DNA of 14,364 bases from an uncultured Eubacteriales bacterium (GCA_900551415.1 URWB01000055.1:1-14364); one strand, 5' to 3'; positions 5,905-13,992 are shown, counted from the first letter of the stretch. Numbers and translations: made by a program. Notes: generated by a model from the sequence alone, not told the origin.

Positions 5905-6324
5905 ATGACTTATCAGACCGAACAGCGCAGCCAGCTGATCGCTTTTCTCAAAAAACATAAGGACCGCGCCTACACCATCGACGCGATCGTATCCGGCATG
6001 CAGGCCGACCCCGCAATCAAACATCCGCCCGGCAAGAGTACGCTCTACCGTCTGATGCCAAAGCTGATGGAGGAAAACCTCGTCACCTGTTTCGCGCAAA
6101 GCGGCGGCGGTAAAACCTCTTATCAAATCATTGACGGCATGCCCTGTCACTGCCATATACACCTCAAATGCACCGATTGCGGCAAGCTGCTGCATATGAG
6201 CGATGAAGCCTCTGACCGACTGCTCAGCCAGGTTCGCGCGATTTCCGGCTTTGACCTCGACATGGACCGCACGCTGCTGTTCGGCCTCTGCGAGGCATGC
6301 AAAAAGAAAGGAACGTCAGCATAA
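5905..6324 (+). CDS. zur: Fur-family metalloregulator, probably zinc-responsive (Zur)
   Basis: This 139-residue regulator has an N-terminal winged helix (recognition helix around KSTLYRLMPKL, residues 44-54) and a C-terminal metal-binding half. That half carries the CHCHIHLKC cluster (His82, His84, His86) and the structural zinc pairs Cys89-x2-Cys92 and Cys129-x2-Cys132. The start at 5905 has a GAAAGG upstream. A TTG further up at 5854 would run the gene through the operator and is rejected. The gene is first in an operon with a complete zinc ABC transporter, with the next ATG one base after its stop, so zinc sensing is the natural role. When zinc-loaded it should bind the inverted repeat in its own leader. 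Fur or PerR function is possible by sequence alone, and the operator looks Fur-like, so the Zur name rests mainly on context. Confidence 0.85.
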   Translation: MTYQTEQRSQLIAFLKKHKDRAYTIDAIVSGMQADPAIKHPPGKSTLYRLMPKLMEENLVTCFAQSGGGKTSYQIIDGMPCHCHIHLKCTDCGKLLHMSDEASDRLLSQVRAISGFDLDMDRTLLFGLCEACKKKGTSA

Positions 6325-6325
6325 T

Positions 6326-7477
6326 ATGTTTTCATTTATTTCAAATCACGCGGGCAAGCACGCGCGTCGCGTTTTTTTTGCATTTGCGCGGCACATTCTT
6401 TTGCCGGCAGCGGGGCTGTTTTTACTGACACTGTGTGTGGCCTGCGCGGCCTCCGGCCCTGGCGAAAATGGCGCAGCTTCCGCGGCCGCGCAGAAGGACA
6501 GGAACACGCTCACAGTCCTCTGCGTTGATTTTCCGGAGTATGACTGGACCCGCTCGATCATCGGCGCCGCGAACAGCAGCCAGCCGGCCAGCGCTTCACA
6601 GGACAAAAACGCCAAAAAAATCGTCGTGCAGCTCTTAAACACCGCGGGTGCCGATATGCACAGCTACCAGCCGACGATCGCCGATATGGTCAAAATCGCG
6701 AACTGTGACTTGCTGATCTACAACGGCGGCGCTTCTCAGTTTTGGGTCGAAGACGCCCTAAAAGCCTATCCGAATCCGGACAGGCAGGTACTTTCCTTGA
6801 TGCGCCTCTTTGAATCAGAACCCGATCGTTTCCCGACTTACGTCCAGGATGAGGACGAGCATGAGCACGAAGAACACGCGCATAGCCATGGAGAACACGA
6901 CCACGAGGACGAAACGGACGAGCACCTCTGGCTCTCTCTCAAGATGAGCAGGGAATTCTGCCGCGCGACCGCTTCGCAACTTGCGGCGCTGAACCCAACT
7001 GCCGCTGCGGCCTATCAAACAAGCGCCGCGGCCTATATACAAAAGCTTGATGCCCTGGATGGCAAAATCACGAAATTAGTCCGGCAATCTACATGCAAAA
7101 CACTGATCTTTGCAGATCGCTACCCCTTCAAATACTTTTGTGACGATTACGGTCTCGCGCACGAGGCAGCCTTTCCGGGATGCTCCGCCGAAACGGAAGC
7201 AAGCTTCGAAACTATCATTTCGCTCGCAGATGACCTCAAGGCTCTGCCAAAGAGCCGGCTTGTCACATTGGACGGCGGCTCCGCCGCGCTCGCCGAAACC
7301 ATCACCCGCGCCGCGGAGCTACCCGAAACACAGATTGTGACGCTGTATTCCATGCAATCTCTGCCGCAAACCGTCCGTGCGCTGCGCGAGAGCGGCAAAA
7401 TACAAAACGAGCGCGAAGTCACCTATCTCTATCTCATGGAACAGAACTATGAATCACTCGCGCGCCTGCTAAGCTAG
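6326..7477 (+). CDS. znuA: Zinc ABC transporter substrate-binding lipoprotein (ZnuA/AdcA type)
   Basis: This 383-residue exported lipoprotein captures metal for the ATPase and permease downstream. Residues 1-40 form a signal peptide with an Arg-rich start, a hydrophobic core and a probable lipidated Cys40 (CVAC, with an unusual Cys at -3 of the lipobox). Metal-site candidates are His112 in GADMHSYQPT, His200 in TDEHLWLS, and Asp264 in IFADRYPFKYF, where proteobacterial ZnuA has His. That Asp variant with the AAFPGCSAETEASF segment is, to my knowledge, typical of clostridial members. A His/Asp/Glu-rich loop at about 176-196 (EHEHEEHAHSHGEHDHED) is the hallmark of zinc rather than manganese binders. 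An AGGA lies 13 bases before the ATG, and the gene follows zur by one base. Zinc is the most likely substrate. Confidence 0.92.
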   Translation: MFSFISNHAGKHARRVFFAFARHILLPAAGLFLLTLCVACAASGPGENGAASAAAQKDRNTLTVLCVDFPEYDWTRSIIGAANSSQPASASQDKNAKKIVVQLLNTAGADMHSYQPTIADMVKIANCDLLIYNGGASQFWVEDALKAYPNPDRQVLSLMRLFESEPDRFPTYVQDEDEHEHEEHAHSHGEHDHEDETDEHLWLSLKMSREFCRATASQLAALNPTAAAAYQTSAAAYIQKLDALDGKITKLVRQSTCKTLIFADRYPFKYFCDDYGLAHEAAFPGCSAETEASFETIISLADDLKALPKSRLVTLDGGSAALAETITRAAELPETQIVTLYSMQSLPQTVRALRESGKIQNEREVTYLYLMEQNYESLARLLS

Positions 7478-7485
7478 CAATATGT

Positions 7486-7545
7486 CACGAGAAATGTGCG
7501 CATAACGCGCACGACATTCGCGATACGCCACGAGAAATGTGCGCA
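7486..7545. repeat. Pair of exact 17-bp direct repeats in the znuA-znuC gap
   Basis: CACGAGAAATGTGCGCA occurs at 7486-7502 and again at 7529-7545, a 43-base period. Between and overlapping them is an inverted repeat (GTGCGC / GCGCAC, 6-bp stem, 7496-7512). A second near-perfect GC-rich inverted repeat (GCGGCAG / CTGCCGC) follows just before the ATPase ribosome binding site. No ribosome binding site or reading frame of note uses these repeats. Confidence 0.85.
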
Positions 7546-7610
7546 GACAGACAAATAGACGCGTGCAGGCGGCAGGCTGCCGCTGCAGACAAAGAAAGGA
7601 CAAACTAACT

Positions 7611-8432
7611 ATGACAGATCCTACCCAGAACATAAGCCGGCATACGCAGACCGAACCGCAGCTTTCCGCAAGCGGTCTCACCCTCGGCTATGAAGGACAC
7701 GCGGTTGCCGAAAATATCAACTTTCAAGTCAACCGTGGCGACTACCTCTGCATCATCGGTGAAAACGGCTCCGGCAAATCGACATTGATCAAGACGCTGC
7801 TCGGTCTGACCCCGCCGCTCGCGGGCAAAATCACCTTCGGCGACGGACTCTCCGCGCGTCAGATCGGTTATCTGCCGCAGCAGACCGATTTTCAAAAGGA
7901 TTTTCCGGCCTCCTGCGAGGAAATCGCACTCAGCGGCTTTCTCGCCGCGAATGGACTGCGTCCCTTTTACAGCAAAGCCCAAAAACAGCGTGTGGAACAG
8001 CTTTTCGCGGAACTCGGCATCCCGCAGCTCATCAAACGCTGCTATCGCGATCTTTCCGGCGGTCAGCAGCAACGTGTCCTGCTGGCGAGAGCCCTCTGTG
8101 CCGCGCAAAAAATGCTGCTGCTCGATGAGCCTGTCTCCGGACTGGACCCCGCAGCCATGCAAGAGATGTATCAGATCATCGCGGACCTCAATCGCGAAAA
8201 GCATATGACCATCCTCATGGTCTCCCACGACATAGAAGCTTCTGTCAAATACGCCTCCCACATCCTGCATATGGGCGGCGGTCTGCAATTCTTCGGCAGC
8301 AAAACGGACTATGTCAAAACGCCGCTGCGCGCCTCGTTTCGTGACCGCGGTGAGCTTTCCAAATTTGTTGATGAAGCAGTATGCAGCCGCGCCGAACGCG
8401 GTGGTGCCGCAGCAAGGAGGTATTATAAATAA
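7611..8432 (+). CDS. znuC: Zinc ABC transporter ATP-binding protein
   Basis: This 273-residue cytoplasmic ATPase powers zinc import. All nucleotide-binding motifs are present: Walker A GENGSGKST (residues 50-58), Q-loop in YLPQQTDF (about 88-94), signature LSGGQQQR (148-155), Walker B MLLLDEP (168-174), D-loop SGLD and switch His206 in VSHD. The start at 7611 has AAAGGA upstream. A 133-base gap with repeats separates it from znuA, unlike the tight spacing elsewhere in the operon. Its stop overlaps the permease start by one base (TAATG), and an AAGGAGG for the permease lies inside its last codons, so translation of the two should be coupled. The first 20 residues before the ABC core are a non-conserved polar extension. 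Confidence 0.93.
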   Translation: MTDPTQNISRHTQTEPQLSASGLTLGYEGHAVAENINFQVNRGDYLCIIGENGSGKSTLIKTLLGLTPPLAGKITFGDGLSARQIGYLPQQTDFQKDFPASCEEIALSGFLAANGLRPFYSKAQKQRVEQLFAELGIPQLIKRCYRDLSGGQQQRVLLARALCAAQKMLLLDEPVSGLDPAAMQEMYQIIADLNREKHMTILMVSHDIEASVKYASHILHMGGGLQFFGSKTDYVKTPLRASFRDRGELSKFVDEAVCSRAERGGAAARRYYK

Positions 8433-9286
8433 TGAACGTATTCCAAATGATTGCCGTATATTTCAGCTATTCCTTCGTCCGCTATGCCTTCATTGCCGGT
8501 GTGTTGACCGCGCTTTGCGCCTCGGTGCTGGGCGTGACCCTCGTACTCAAGCGCTACTCGTTTATCGGCGATGGGCTTTCTCATGTCGCCTTCGGTGCCA
8601 TGGCCATTGCCGCGGTGCTTTCCGTCACCAATGAAATGATCATCGTCATGCCGCTTACCGTACTCTGCGCTGTTCTGCTTCTGGCAGGGGGCAGCCACGC
8701 AAAAATAAAAGGAGATGCCGCGCTTGCCATGCTCTCCGTCGGGGCCATGGCCATCGGCTATCTCCTGCTCAACTGTTTCAGCACCTCCGCGAATATCTCC
8801 GGCGATGTCTGCAGCACCCTGTTCGGCTCTACCTCAATTCTGACCCTGACCGCGGGTGATGTCGCGCTCTGCGTCATCATGTCCGCTCTGGTGATGCTGC
8901 TGTTTCTGCTCTTTTACAACAAAATCTTCGCCATTACCTTTGACGAAGATTTTTCTAAAGCCATCGGTATCCAAACCGGGCTGTATAATCTTTTCATCGC
9001 GATCGTCACCGCCGTCATCATCGTGTTGGCGATGAATCTGGTCGGCGCGCTGCTGACCTCAGCCTTGATGATTTTTCCTGCGCTTTCCGCCATGCGCGTC
9101 TATCGCGCCTTTCGGCAGGTCATCCTCTGCGCGGCCGTCATCGCGGTTGTCACCTCGGCGCTCGGCATCTTGATCTCCATCATGTGCTCCACCCCGGTCG
9201 GCGCTACCATCGTGTCCGCGGACGCGCTTACTTTTGGCTGTTTTTGTCTAGCCGGACGAGTCTCTGCAAAACTTCCTCCTGCGTAA
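8432..9286 (+). CDS. znuB: Zinc ABC transporter permease (ABC-3 family)
   Basis: This 284-residue integral membrane protein has about eight hydrophobic segments and the family features of ZnuB: an early YSFIGDGLSHVAFGA stretch (about residues 42-56) with the conserved SH motif, and a late NLVGALLTSALMIFPALSAM segment (about 203-222) of the ABC-3 permeases. The start is fixed by AAGGAGG about 10 bases upstream and by the one-base overlap with znuC. It is the last gene of the zur operon. Its final 59 bases overlap the end of the carD gene on the other strand, so there is no room for a separate terminator before the opposite gene, and transcripts of the two operons must overlap at the 3' ends. 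Confidence 0.93.
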   Translation: MNVFQMIAVYFSYSFVRYAFIAGVLTALCASVLGVTLVLKRYSFIGDGLSHVAFGAMAIAAVLSVTNEMIIVMPLTVLCAVLLLAGGSHAKIKGDAALAMLSVGAMAIGYLLLNCFSTSANISGDVCSTLFGSTSILTLTAGDVALCVIMSALVMLLFLLFYNKIFAITFDEDFSKAIGIQTGLYNLFIAIVTAVIIVLAMNLVGALLTSALMIFPALSAMRVYRAFRQVILCAAVIAVVTSALGILISIMCSTPVGATIVSADALTFGCFCLAGRVSAKLPPA

Positions 9287-9737
9287 TGCCCAACGCGTAG
9301 GAAAGCTCCGCGAAAATCATTTTTTCGGCATCGCGCATAAAGCGTTCATCCGCCGCGTGCAGCTTCTTGCCGCGCGCGAGCTGCTCGATCTGGTGCAGAT
9401 ACAAGGCTCTTGCCATCGTAAGAACCTCTTGACTGCTGCCGAACAAGAGCGTATCACGATAAACTTTTTGACGTTCGCGGTCGTTTTTGATCCAGGCAGG
9501 ACGCTCCTGCGGCAGATTTGAAATCAAATTCTCCGCCTCCTCTTTCGTCAAAATGCCGCGCATCTTACTCATAGCCTTCTCATTTCCGATCGGAACGTAG
9601 ACCGTTTCGGTCTTTTTTTCGATTGGGTGCAGGACAAAATACTTCATCTTCTGTCCGCCGAATTCCCTCTCGATTTCGCCTCCGATTTCCGCAATGCCTT
9701 CTGTGCCATAAACTACGATGTCACCGATCTGATACAT
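9228..9737 (-). CDS. carD: CarD/CdnL-family RNA polymerase-binding regulator (169 aa)
   Basis: The N-terminal domain (about residues 1-60) is the Tudor-like RNA polymerase interaction domain: MYQIGDIVVYGTEGIAEI, then KMKYFVLHPIE and TVYVPIGN, the usual CarD/TRCF-RID pattern. The rest is a helical domain (about 70-165) with the motif KVYRDTLLFG, matching CdnL-like proteins that stabilise open promoter complexes at stable RNA and other promoters. Length fits the family (about 160-170). The start at 9737 is chosen because the RID begins with the canonical MYQIGD and AGGAAGG lies just upstream. The frame is open further upstream but passes through the promoter. It is monocistronic with its own extended -10 promoter, and its 3' end overlaps znuB on the opposite strand. 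Targets in this organism are unknown. Confidence 0.88.
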   Translation of the reverse strand: MYQIGDIVVYGTEGIAEIGGEIEREFGGQKMKYFVLHPIEKKTETVYVPIGNEKAMSKMRGILTKEEAENLISNLPQERPAWIKNDRERQKVYRDTLLFGSSQEVLTMARALYLHQIEQLARGKKLHAADERFMRDAEKMIFAELSYALGITQEEVLQRLVRLDKNSQK

Positions 9738-9849
9738 GTTATGCCTTCCTGTTCTCCTTTTCCGATGCAAAACCTTAAAGAAAAACGCGCCTGCTTCAGC
9801 TGTGAAGTCCCGGCTTCGCAGTACAAACCTCGCGCGGTTTCTATACATA

Positions 9850-9878
9850 ATTATAGCACAAATTTCGACAGATTTCGA
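9850..9878 (-). promoter_or_regulatory. Extended -10 promoter of carD, with tandem 10-bp repeats in the spacer/-35 region
   Basis: On the minus strand a perfect TATAAT (9850-9855) is preceded by TGC, giving an extended -10 element. The -35 match is poor (TCGAAA at 18 bases). The spacer and -35 region consist of two adjacent 10-mers, CAGATTTCGA and CAAATTTCGA on the plus strand (9859-9868, 9869-9878). The leader to the carD ATG is about 105 bases and contains a small CTTCA/TGAAG hairpin. Confidence 0.65.
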
Positions 9879-9879
9879 G

Positions 9880-10025
9880 GGGAAAAAATAAATTTTAGGC
9901 AAAAGTGTACAAAACGAAACCGCAGGTTCCTTTGCGCACATGCCTGCCATGCATGGGAAGCGCTTCGCAAGTTACATTTGTCGATATTCCGAAAATATCA
10001 CAAGCGATATTTCCTGCATCATAAG
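9880..10025. other. Intergenic stretch between the carD promoter and the polC terminator
   Basis: No gene is visible. It holds short palindromes (CCATGCATGG and GAAGCGCTTC at about 9948-9967) and a GATATT/AATATC inverted repeat near 9982-9999, which could be protein-binding sites. There is no convincing promoter other than the one assigned to carD. Confidence 0.5.
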
Positions 10026-10052
10026 AAAAACGAGGGCAGCACTCTGCCGCCC
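10026..10052 (-). terminator. Intrinsic terminator of the ispG-polC operon
   Basis: On the minus strand GGGCGGCA and TGCTGCCC form an 8-bp stem (one G-T) around a 3-base loop, followed by TCG and five T residues. It lies directly behind polC, which itself ends in two in-frame TAG codons. The opposite strand lacks a T-run after the stem, so it acts on the polC transcript. Confidence 0.85.
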
Positions 10053-10056
10053 CCTA

Positions 10057-13000
10057 CTACATAAACATGCTGAGCTGGTCGGTTTCCGGCAGTCCTGCGA
10101 ACACGCCATGACCGCGCAGACCCTCGACAACGGTTTTGTTCAGCTTCGCGCGCTTGACCGCCTCTTCAATCGTGTCAAACGGTTTTACCGCGTACTCCTC
10201 CGCGAACGCACGAGCCGCAGTTTCCCCCACGCCTTCGATCGCGACAAACGGCAGCAGGACTTTGCCATCATCGACGCCGAATTTGACCGCGTCCGACTTG
10301 CCCAGCCGCGCGGGCGCGAACTCATAGCCGCGCGCGTACATCTCGTAAGCGACCTCCAGAATCGTGTAATCATCCTTTTCCTTGGCGGAAGCATTCGTGC
10401 CCTTGGCTGTGATTTCGTCCATGCGTGCCAGAATCGCGTCCTTACCTTTGAGGATTGTCTCCGCGTCGAAATTCGCGACCTTCGTCGTGAAATACGTCGC
10501 GTAAAATTCCTGCGGATAGTATACCTTATACCACGCCATACGGAAACTCATCATCGTGTAAGCCACCGCGTGCGCACGCGGGAACATGTACTTGATCTTG
10601 TTGCAGGAGTCGATGTACCAGTCCGGCACATTGTGTTCCTTCATCGTCGCGACCTGCTGCTCGTCGAGATCCTTCTTACCCTTACGCACGATCTCCATGA
10701 TCTTGAACGCGGTTTCATTCTCCACGCCCTTGAGGATCAGATAGTTCATAATGTCGTCACGCGTCGAGATTACTTCACGCATCGTCGCGGTTCCCGAACG
10801 GATATAGTCCTGCGCGTTGTTCAGCCAAACGTCTGTCCCGTGAGAAAATCCGGAAATGCGCACCAGATCCGCGAACTTGTCCGGTTTCGTATCGTCCAGC
10901 ATCTGCCGGGTAAAAGAAGTCCCGAACTCCGGGATCGCGTAAGAGCCGTGCGTGAACTTGTAGTCCGGATCTTTGATATCCAGTGCCTCGATGCCGTTAA
11001 AGATGCTCAAGACCTTACGATCCGTCAGGTCGATCTGCAACGGGTCGGTACCCGTCATATCCTGCAGCTGGCGGATCATGGACGGCACATCGTGACCGAG
11101 AATATCAAGCTTCAGCAGGTTTTCATCGATTTTGTGATAGTCAAAATGCGTCGTGACGATATCTGTTGTCGTGTCGTTCGCCGGATGCTGTACCGGACAG
11201 AACTCATAAATCTCGTGGTCATCCGGACAGATAACGATTCCGCCCGGGTGCTGTCCGGTCGTCCGTTTCACGCCCGTACAATGCTGCGCCAGACGCTCCT
11301 TTTCATATTTATTGACCGGAATATCGCGCTCCTCAAAGAACTTCGCGACATAACCATAAGCGGTTTTTTCTGCGACCGTACCGACCGTTCCCGCCTTAAA
11401 CACATTCTTTTCACCAAAAATAGTCCCGACATAGCGGTGAGCCACCGGCTGATATTCTCCGGCGAAGTTCAAGTCGATATCCGGCTCCTTATTGCCCTGG
11501 AAGCCAAGGAAGGTCGCGAACGGAATCGTATAGCCGTCCCGTTTCATCGGCGTGCCGCAGTCCGGACAGTCCAGCGGCGGCATATCTACGCCGCAGTCGT
11601 ACTTCTGCATATCACCCCAGATAATCTTTTTGCAGTTCGGACAAAGATAATGCGGGTCAAGCGGATTGACTTCCGTAATGCCCGCCATCGTCGCTGCGAA
11701 CGATGAGCCGACTGAACCACGCGAGCCGACCAGATACCCGTCCTCCAGCGACTTGTTTACCAGCATCTGCGCGCTGACGTACATGACCGCGTAGCCGTTA
11801 TTGATGATCGAATTCAGCTCGATATCCAGCCGATCCTCGATTTCCTTCGGCAGTGGGTCTCCGTACTGCGCGTGTGCGCGTTCCATACAGGTCTTGCGCA
11901 GGGTTTCCTTCGCGCCCTCGATCTTCGGCGGGAACTTGCCCGCGGGTACCGGACGGATATCACCGTCGATCAAACTCGCGATGTAATTCGTATTGTCCAC
12001 GACGATCTCCTGGGCGCGCGCACCCAGATACGAAAACTCTTCCATCATCTCATCGGTCGTTTTCATATACAGACCCTCGCCGCTCTCTGCGTCTTCGAAG
12101 CCCATGCCCGCCATCACGATATTGCGGTAGATTGCATCATCCGGCTCCGTATAGTGTGAATCCGTCGTTGCCACGACCCGCTTGCCGAGCTTGTCCGCCA
12201 GCGCCACAATCCGCCGGTTGATCTCGCGGATATCGTCCTCGGTCTCGATACGCCTGCCGTCCAGATAAAACTCCTCATCGAACATGAAGCGGTTGTTGAT
12301 GACAGGCTGGATTTCCAGATAGTCATAGCGGGAGGCGATACGCGCCTGCTCCTCCGCGGATTTCTGCTCCATGATCTTTTCAGTACGCGTCCGCTTCTGA
12401 TAGGTCACGTGTTTGACCATCGAAGAAAACACTTCGCCTGCGCTGCATGCTGAGCCGATGATCAGTCCTTCGCGGTTCGCTTCGATGACCGACCACGGCA
12501 AGCGCGGTTTTTTGTAATAGTAATCCAGGTGGGAATAGGAAACCAGCTTGTAAATGTTCTTCAGTCCCTCCTGCGTCTTTGCCAGAATGATGATGTGATG
12601 GGTCGGTTTGCTCTTGTAATCAATACTGCCGTCCTCCTGCACGCAGTCCGCGTCGTCGAACACATAGCCCTCCAGCCCGTAAATGACCTTGATCTCGCGG
12701 CCTTTTTCGCCTTGCTTTTTGGCCTCCGCCGCGCAGTCCGGGAACGCCTGCACCACGCCATGATCGGTCACCGCGACCGCGGGCTGCCCCCACTTGGCAG
12801 CCATCGCCACGATGTCTTTGGCTTCGTTGAAGCCGTCCATCTGGCTCATCTTGGAGTGAATATGAAGCTCCACACGCCGGCCGTTCTCCCAGGTGTCCTC
12901 GCGGCCGATTTCGCGGTCGGTTTTTTCGAGGTCCGTATACATGACCGTATTCATGTTTTCAAAGGTGTCCCACTGCACCTCACCGCGCAGCTTGACACCA

Positions 13001-13992
13001 TCGCCCGGTTTGAGCAGTTCATCGATTTCCTTCCATTTGTTCTCACTGACAAACGCCTTGGCGCAGATCGTCGTCTTATTATCGGTAATCAACAGGGAAA
13101 CGAGATAATTGCCGCTCTTGATGACACGCTCCGTCTTGCGGAACAGCACACCTTCCAGGATAACGACCCCCATCTCCGGTGCGATCTCTCGCAGCTCCGC
13201 GGTCTTACCGCTTGGAATGCCGCGTCCCATAATGCGGTTGCCCTCCGCGGGCAGTTCCTTTTCCCTGCGTTTCCAGCCGCCCTGCTTCTTACTGCCGGCA
13301 CCTGCCGCGTTTCCGCCAAAGCCGCCGCCGTTGTTTCCGCCGCCGAAGCCGCCGCCTGCACCGAAACCGCCGCCTGTGCCGCTGTCCGCCGCCTGCGGTC
13401 TTTCCTTCGCCCGCGTCTTGAGCACTTCCCGGTACTCCCGCATGGAGCGCTCAATATCCTTCGCCTCACTCTCATGGAAAGAACGCAGAGTTTCCGCCAG
13501 CAGTTCTTCATCGTTCTCAAAGATGATCTCCATGTCAAAATCGAAAGTTTCTTTGAGTATTTCTCGGAATTTTTGCGCCACTCTCTCATTCAGCTGCTCT
13601 GCCGCGACTTTACCGAGAACCGGACAGTAAAGGCATCCGTCTCTGACCATGACGCGGTTTTCGACGATGGTCTTGGTGATCGCCAGATACGAACCGTTGA
13701 GAATCCGAACCATATGCGGGACATAGAGTCTGGCAGCGTCCTCCTTCGGCATCACAAAATCGCGGTACGAAAAATCCAGCTTGACCTCCTTGAGCATGTC
13801 GAGCTTGTGTAAAATCACCGCTTTGACCTTTTCGCAGTCCGCGAACGGCATCACAAAATTGCAGCGAATCGGCAGGGTCAGCCTGCCTTCCTCCTTGTGC
13901 AGCACGCCCTTGCCAAGTTCAAATTGATATTCTGTTTTATGTATCTCACCGAGCTCCTCCCAGCTCAGCGCGTCTGCGATCAGTTGTTTCAT
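10057..13992 (-). CDS. polC: PolC-type DNA polymerase III alpha subunit lacking the 3'-5' exonuclease domain (1311 aa)
   Basis: This is the replicative polymerase of low-GC Gram-positives. In order: N-terminal domain (1-200), Gly-rich linker (205-239), OB fold (about 270-355), PHP domain (HIH at 377-379, TDH at 409-411, YGLE ending at 441, HH at 465-466, DSH at 611-613), polymerase palm (GSRGS 756-760, PDID with Asp838/Asp840, KLD with Asp963), a Cys4-type zinc finger (CPNC 784-787, CPDC 809-812) and a C-terminal clamp-binding QLSMF. PolC is normally about 1430-1470 residues with a DEDDh exonuclease inserted after the YGLE segment. Here only about 23 residues separate YGLE from THHIIILAKT, and no FDxETTG motif exists anywhere, so proofreading in cis by that domain is missing. 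The start overlaps the ispG stop by 4 bases (ATGA), implying translational coupling. The frame is intact and the palm residues are all present, so it should polymerise. Confidence 0.96.
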   Translation of the reverse strand: MKQLIADALSWEELGEIHKTEYQFELGKGVLHKEEGRLTLPIRCNFVMPFADCEKVKAVILHKLDMLKEVKLDFSYRDFVMPKEDAARLYVPHMVRILNGSYLAITKTIVENRVMVRDGCLYCPVLGKVAAEQLNERVAQKFREILKETFDFDMEIIFENDEELLAETLRSFHESEAKDIERSMREYREVLKTRAKERPQAADSGTGGGFGAGGGFGGGNNGGGFGGNAAGAGSKKQGGWKRREKELPAEGNRIMGRGIPSGKTAELREIAPEMGVVILEGVLFRKTERVIKSGNYLVSLLITDNKTTICAKAFVSENKWKEIDELLKPGDGVKLRGEVQWDTFENMNTVMYTDLEKTDREIGREDTWENGRRVELHIHSKMSQMDGFNEAKDIVAMAAKWGQPAVAVTDHGVVQAFPDCAAEAKKQGEKGREIKVIYGLEGYVFDDADCVQEDGSIDYKSKPTHHIIILAKTQEGLKNIYKLVSYSHLDYYYKKPRLPWSVIEANREGLIIGSACSAGEVFSSMVKHVTYQKRTRTEKIMEQKSAEEQARIASRYDYLEIQPVINNRFMFDEEFYLDGRRIETEDDIREINRRIVALADKLGKRVVATTDSHYTEPDDAIYRNIVMAGMGFEDAESGEGLYMKTTDEMMEEFSYLGARAQEIVVDNTNYIASLIDGDIRPVPAGKFPPKIEGAKETLRKTCMERAHAQYGDPLPKEIEDRLDIELNSIINNGYAVMYVSAQMLVNKSLEDGYLVGSRGSVGSSFAATMAGITEVNPLDPHYLCPNCKKIIWGDMQKYDCGVDMPPLDCPDCGTPMKRDGYTIPFATFLGFQGNKEPDIDLNFAGEYQPVAHRYVGTIFGEKNVFKAGTVGTVAEKTAYGYVAKFFEERDIPVNKYEKERLAQHCTGVKRTTGQHPGGIVICPDDHEIYEFCPVQHPANDTTTDIVTTHFDYHKIDENLLKLDILGHDVPSMIRQLQDMTGTDPLQIDLTDRKVLSIFNGIEALDIKDPDYKFTHGSYAIPEFGTSFTRQMLDDTKPDKFADLVRISGFSHGTDVWLNNAQDYIRSGTATMREVISTRDDIMNYLILKGVENETAFKIMEIVRKGKKDLDEQQVATMKEHNVPDWYIDSCNKIKYMFPRAHAVAYTMMSFRMAWYKVYYPQEFYATYFTTKVANFDAETILKGKDAILARMDEITAKGTNASAKEKDDYTILEVAYEMYARGYEFAPARLGKSDAVKFGVDDGKVLLPFVAIEGVGETAARAFAEEYAVKPFDTIEEAVKRAKLNKTVVEGLRGHGVFAGLPETDQLSMFM

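Noticed and set aside
9940..11706. Long plus-strand open frame (588 codons) antisense to polC
   Set aside because: The product is Arg/His/Val-rich with no family likeness, and it is a mirror of the polC frame. The minus strand encodes a complete recognisable polymerase.
12529..13812. Second long plus-strand open frame (427 codons) antisense to polC
   Set aside because: Same reason: it lies wholly opposite conserved PolC domains and has no recognisable motifs or start signals.
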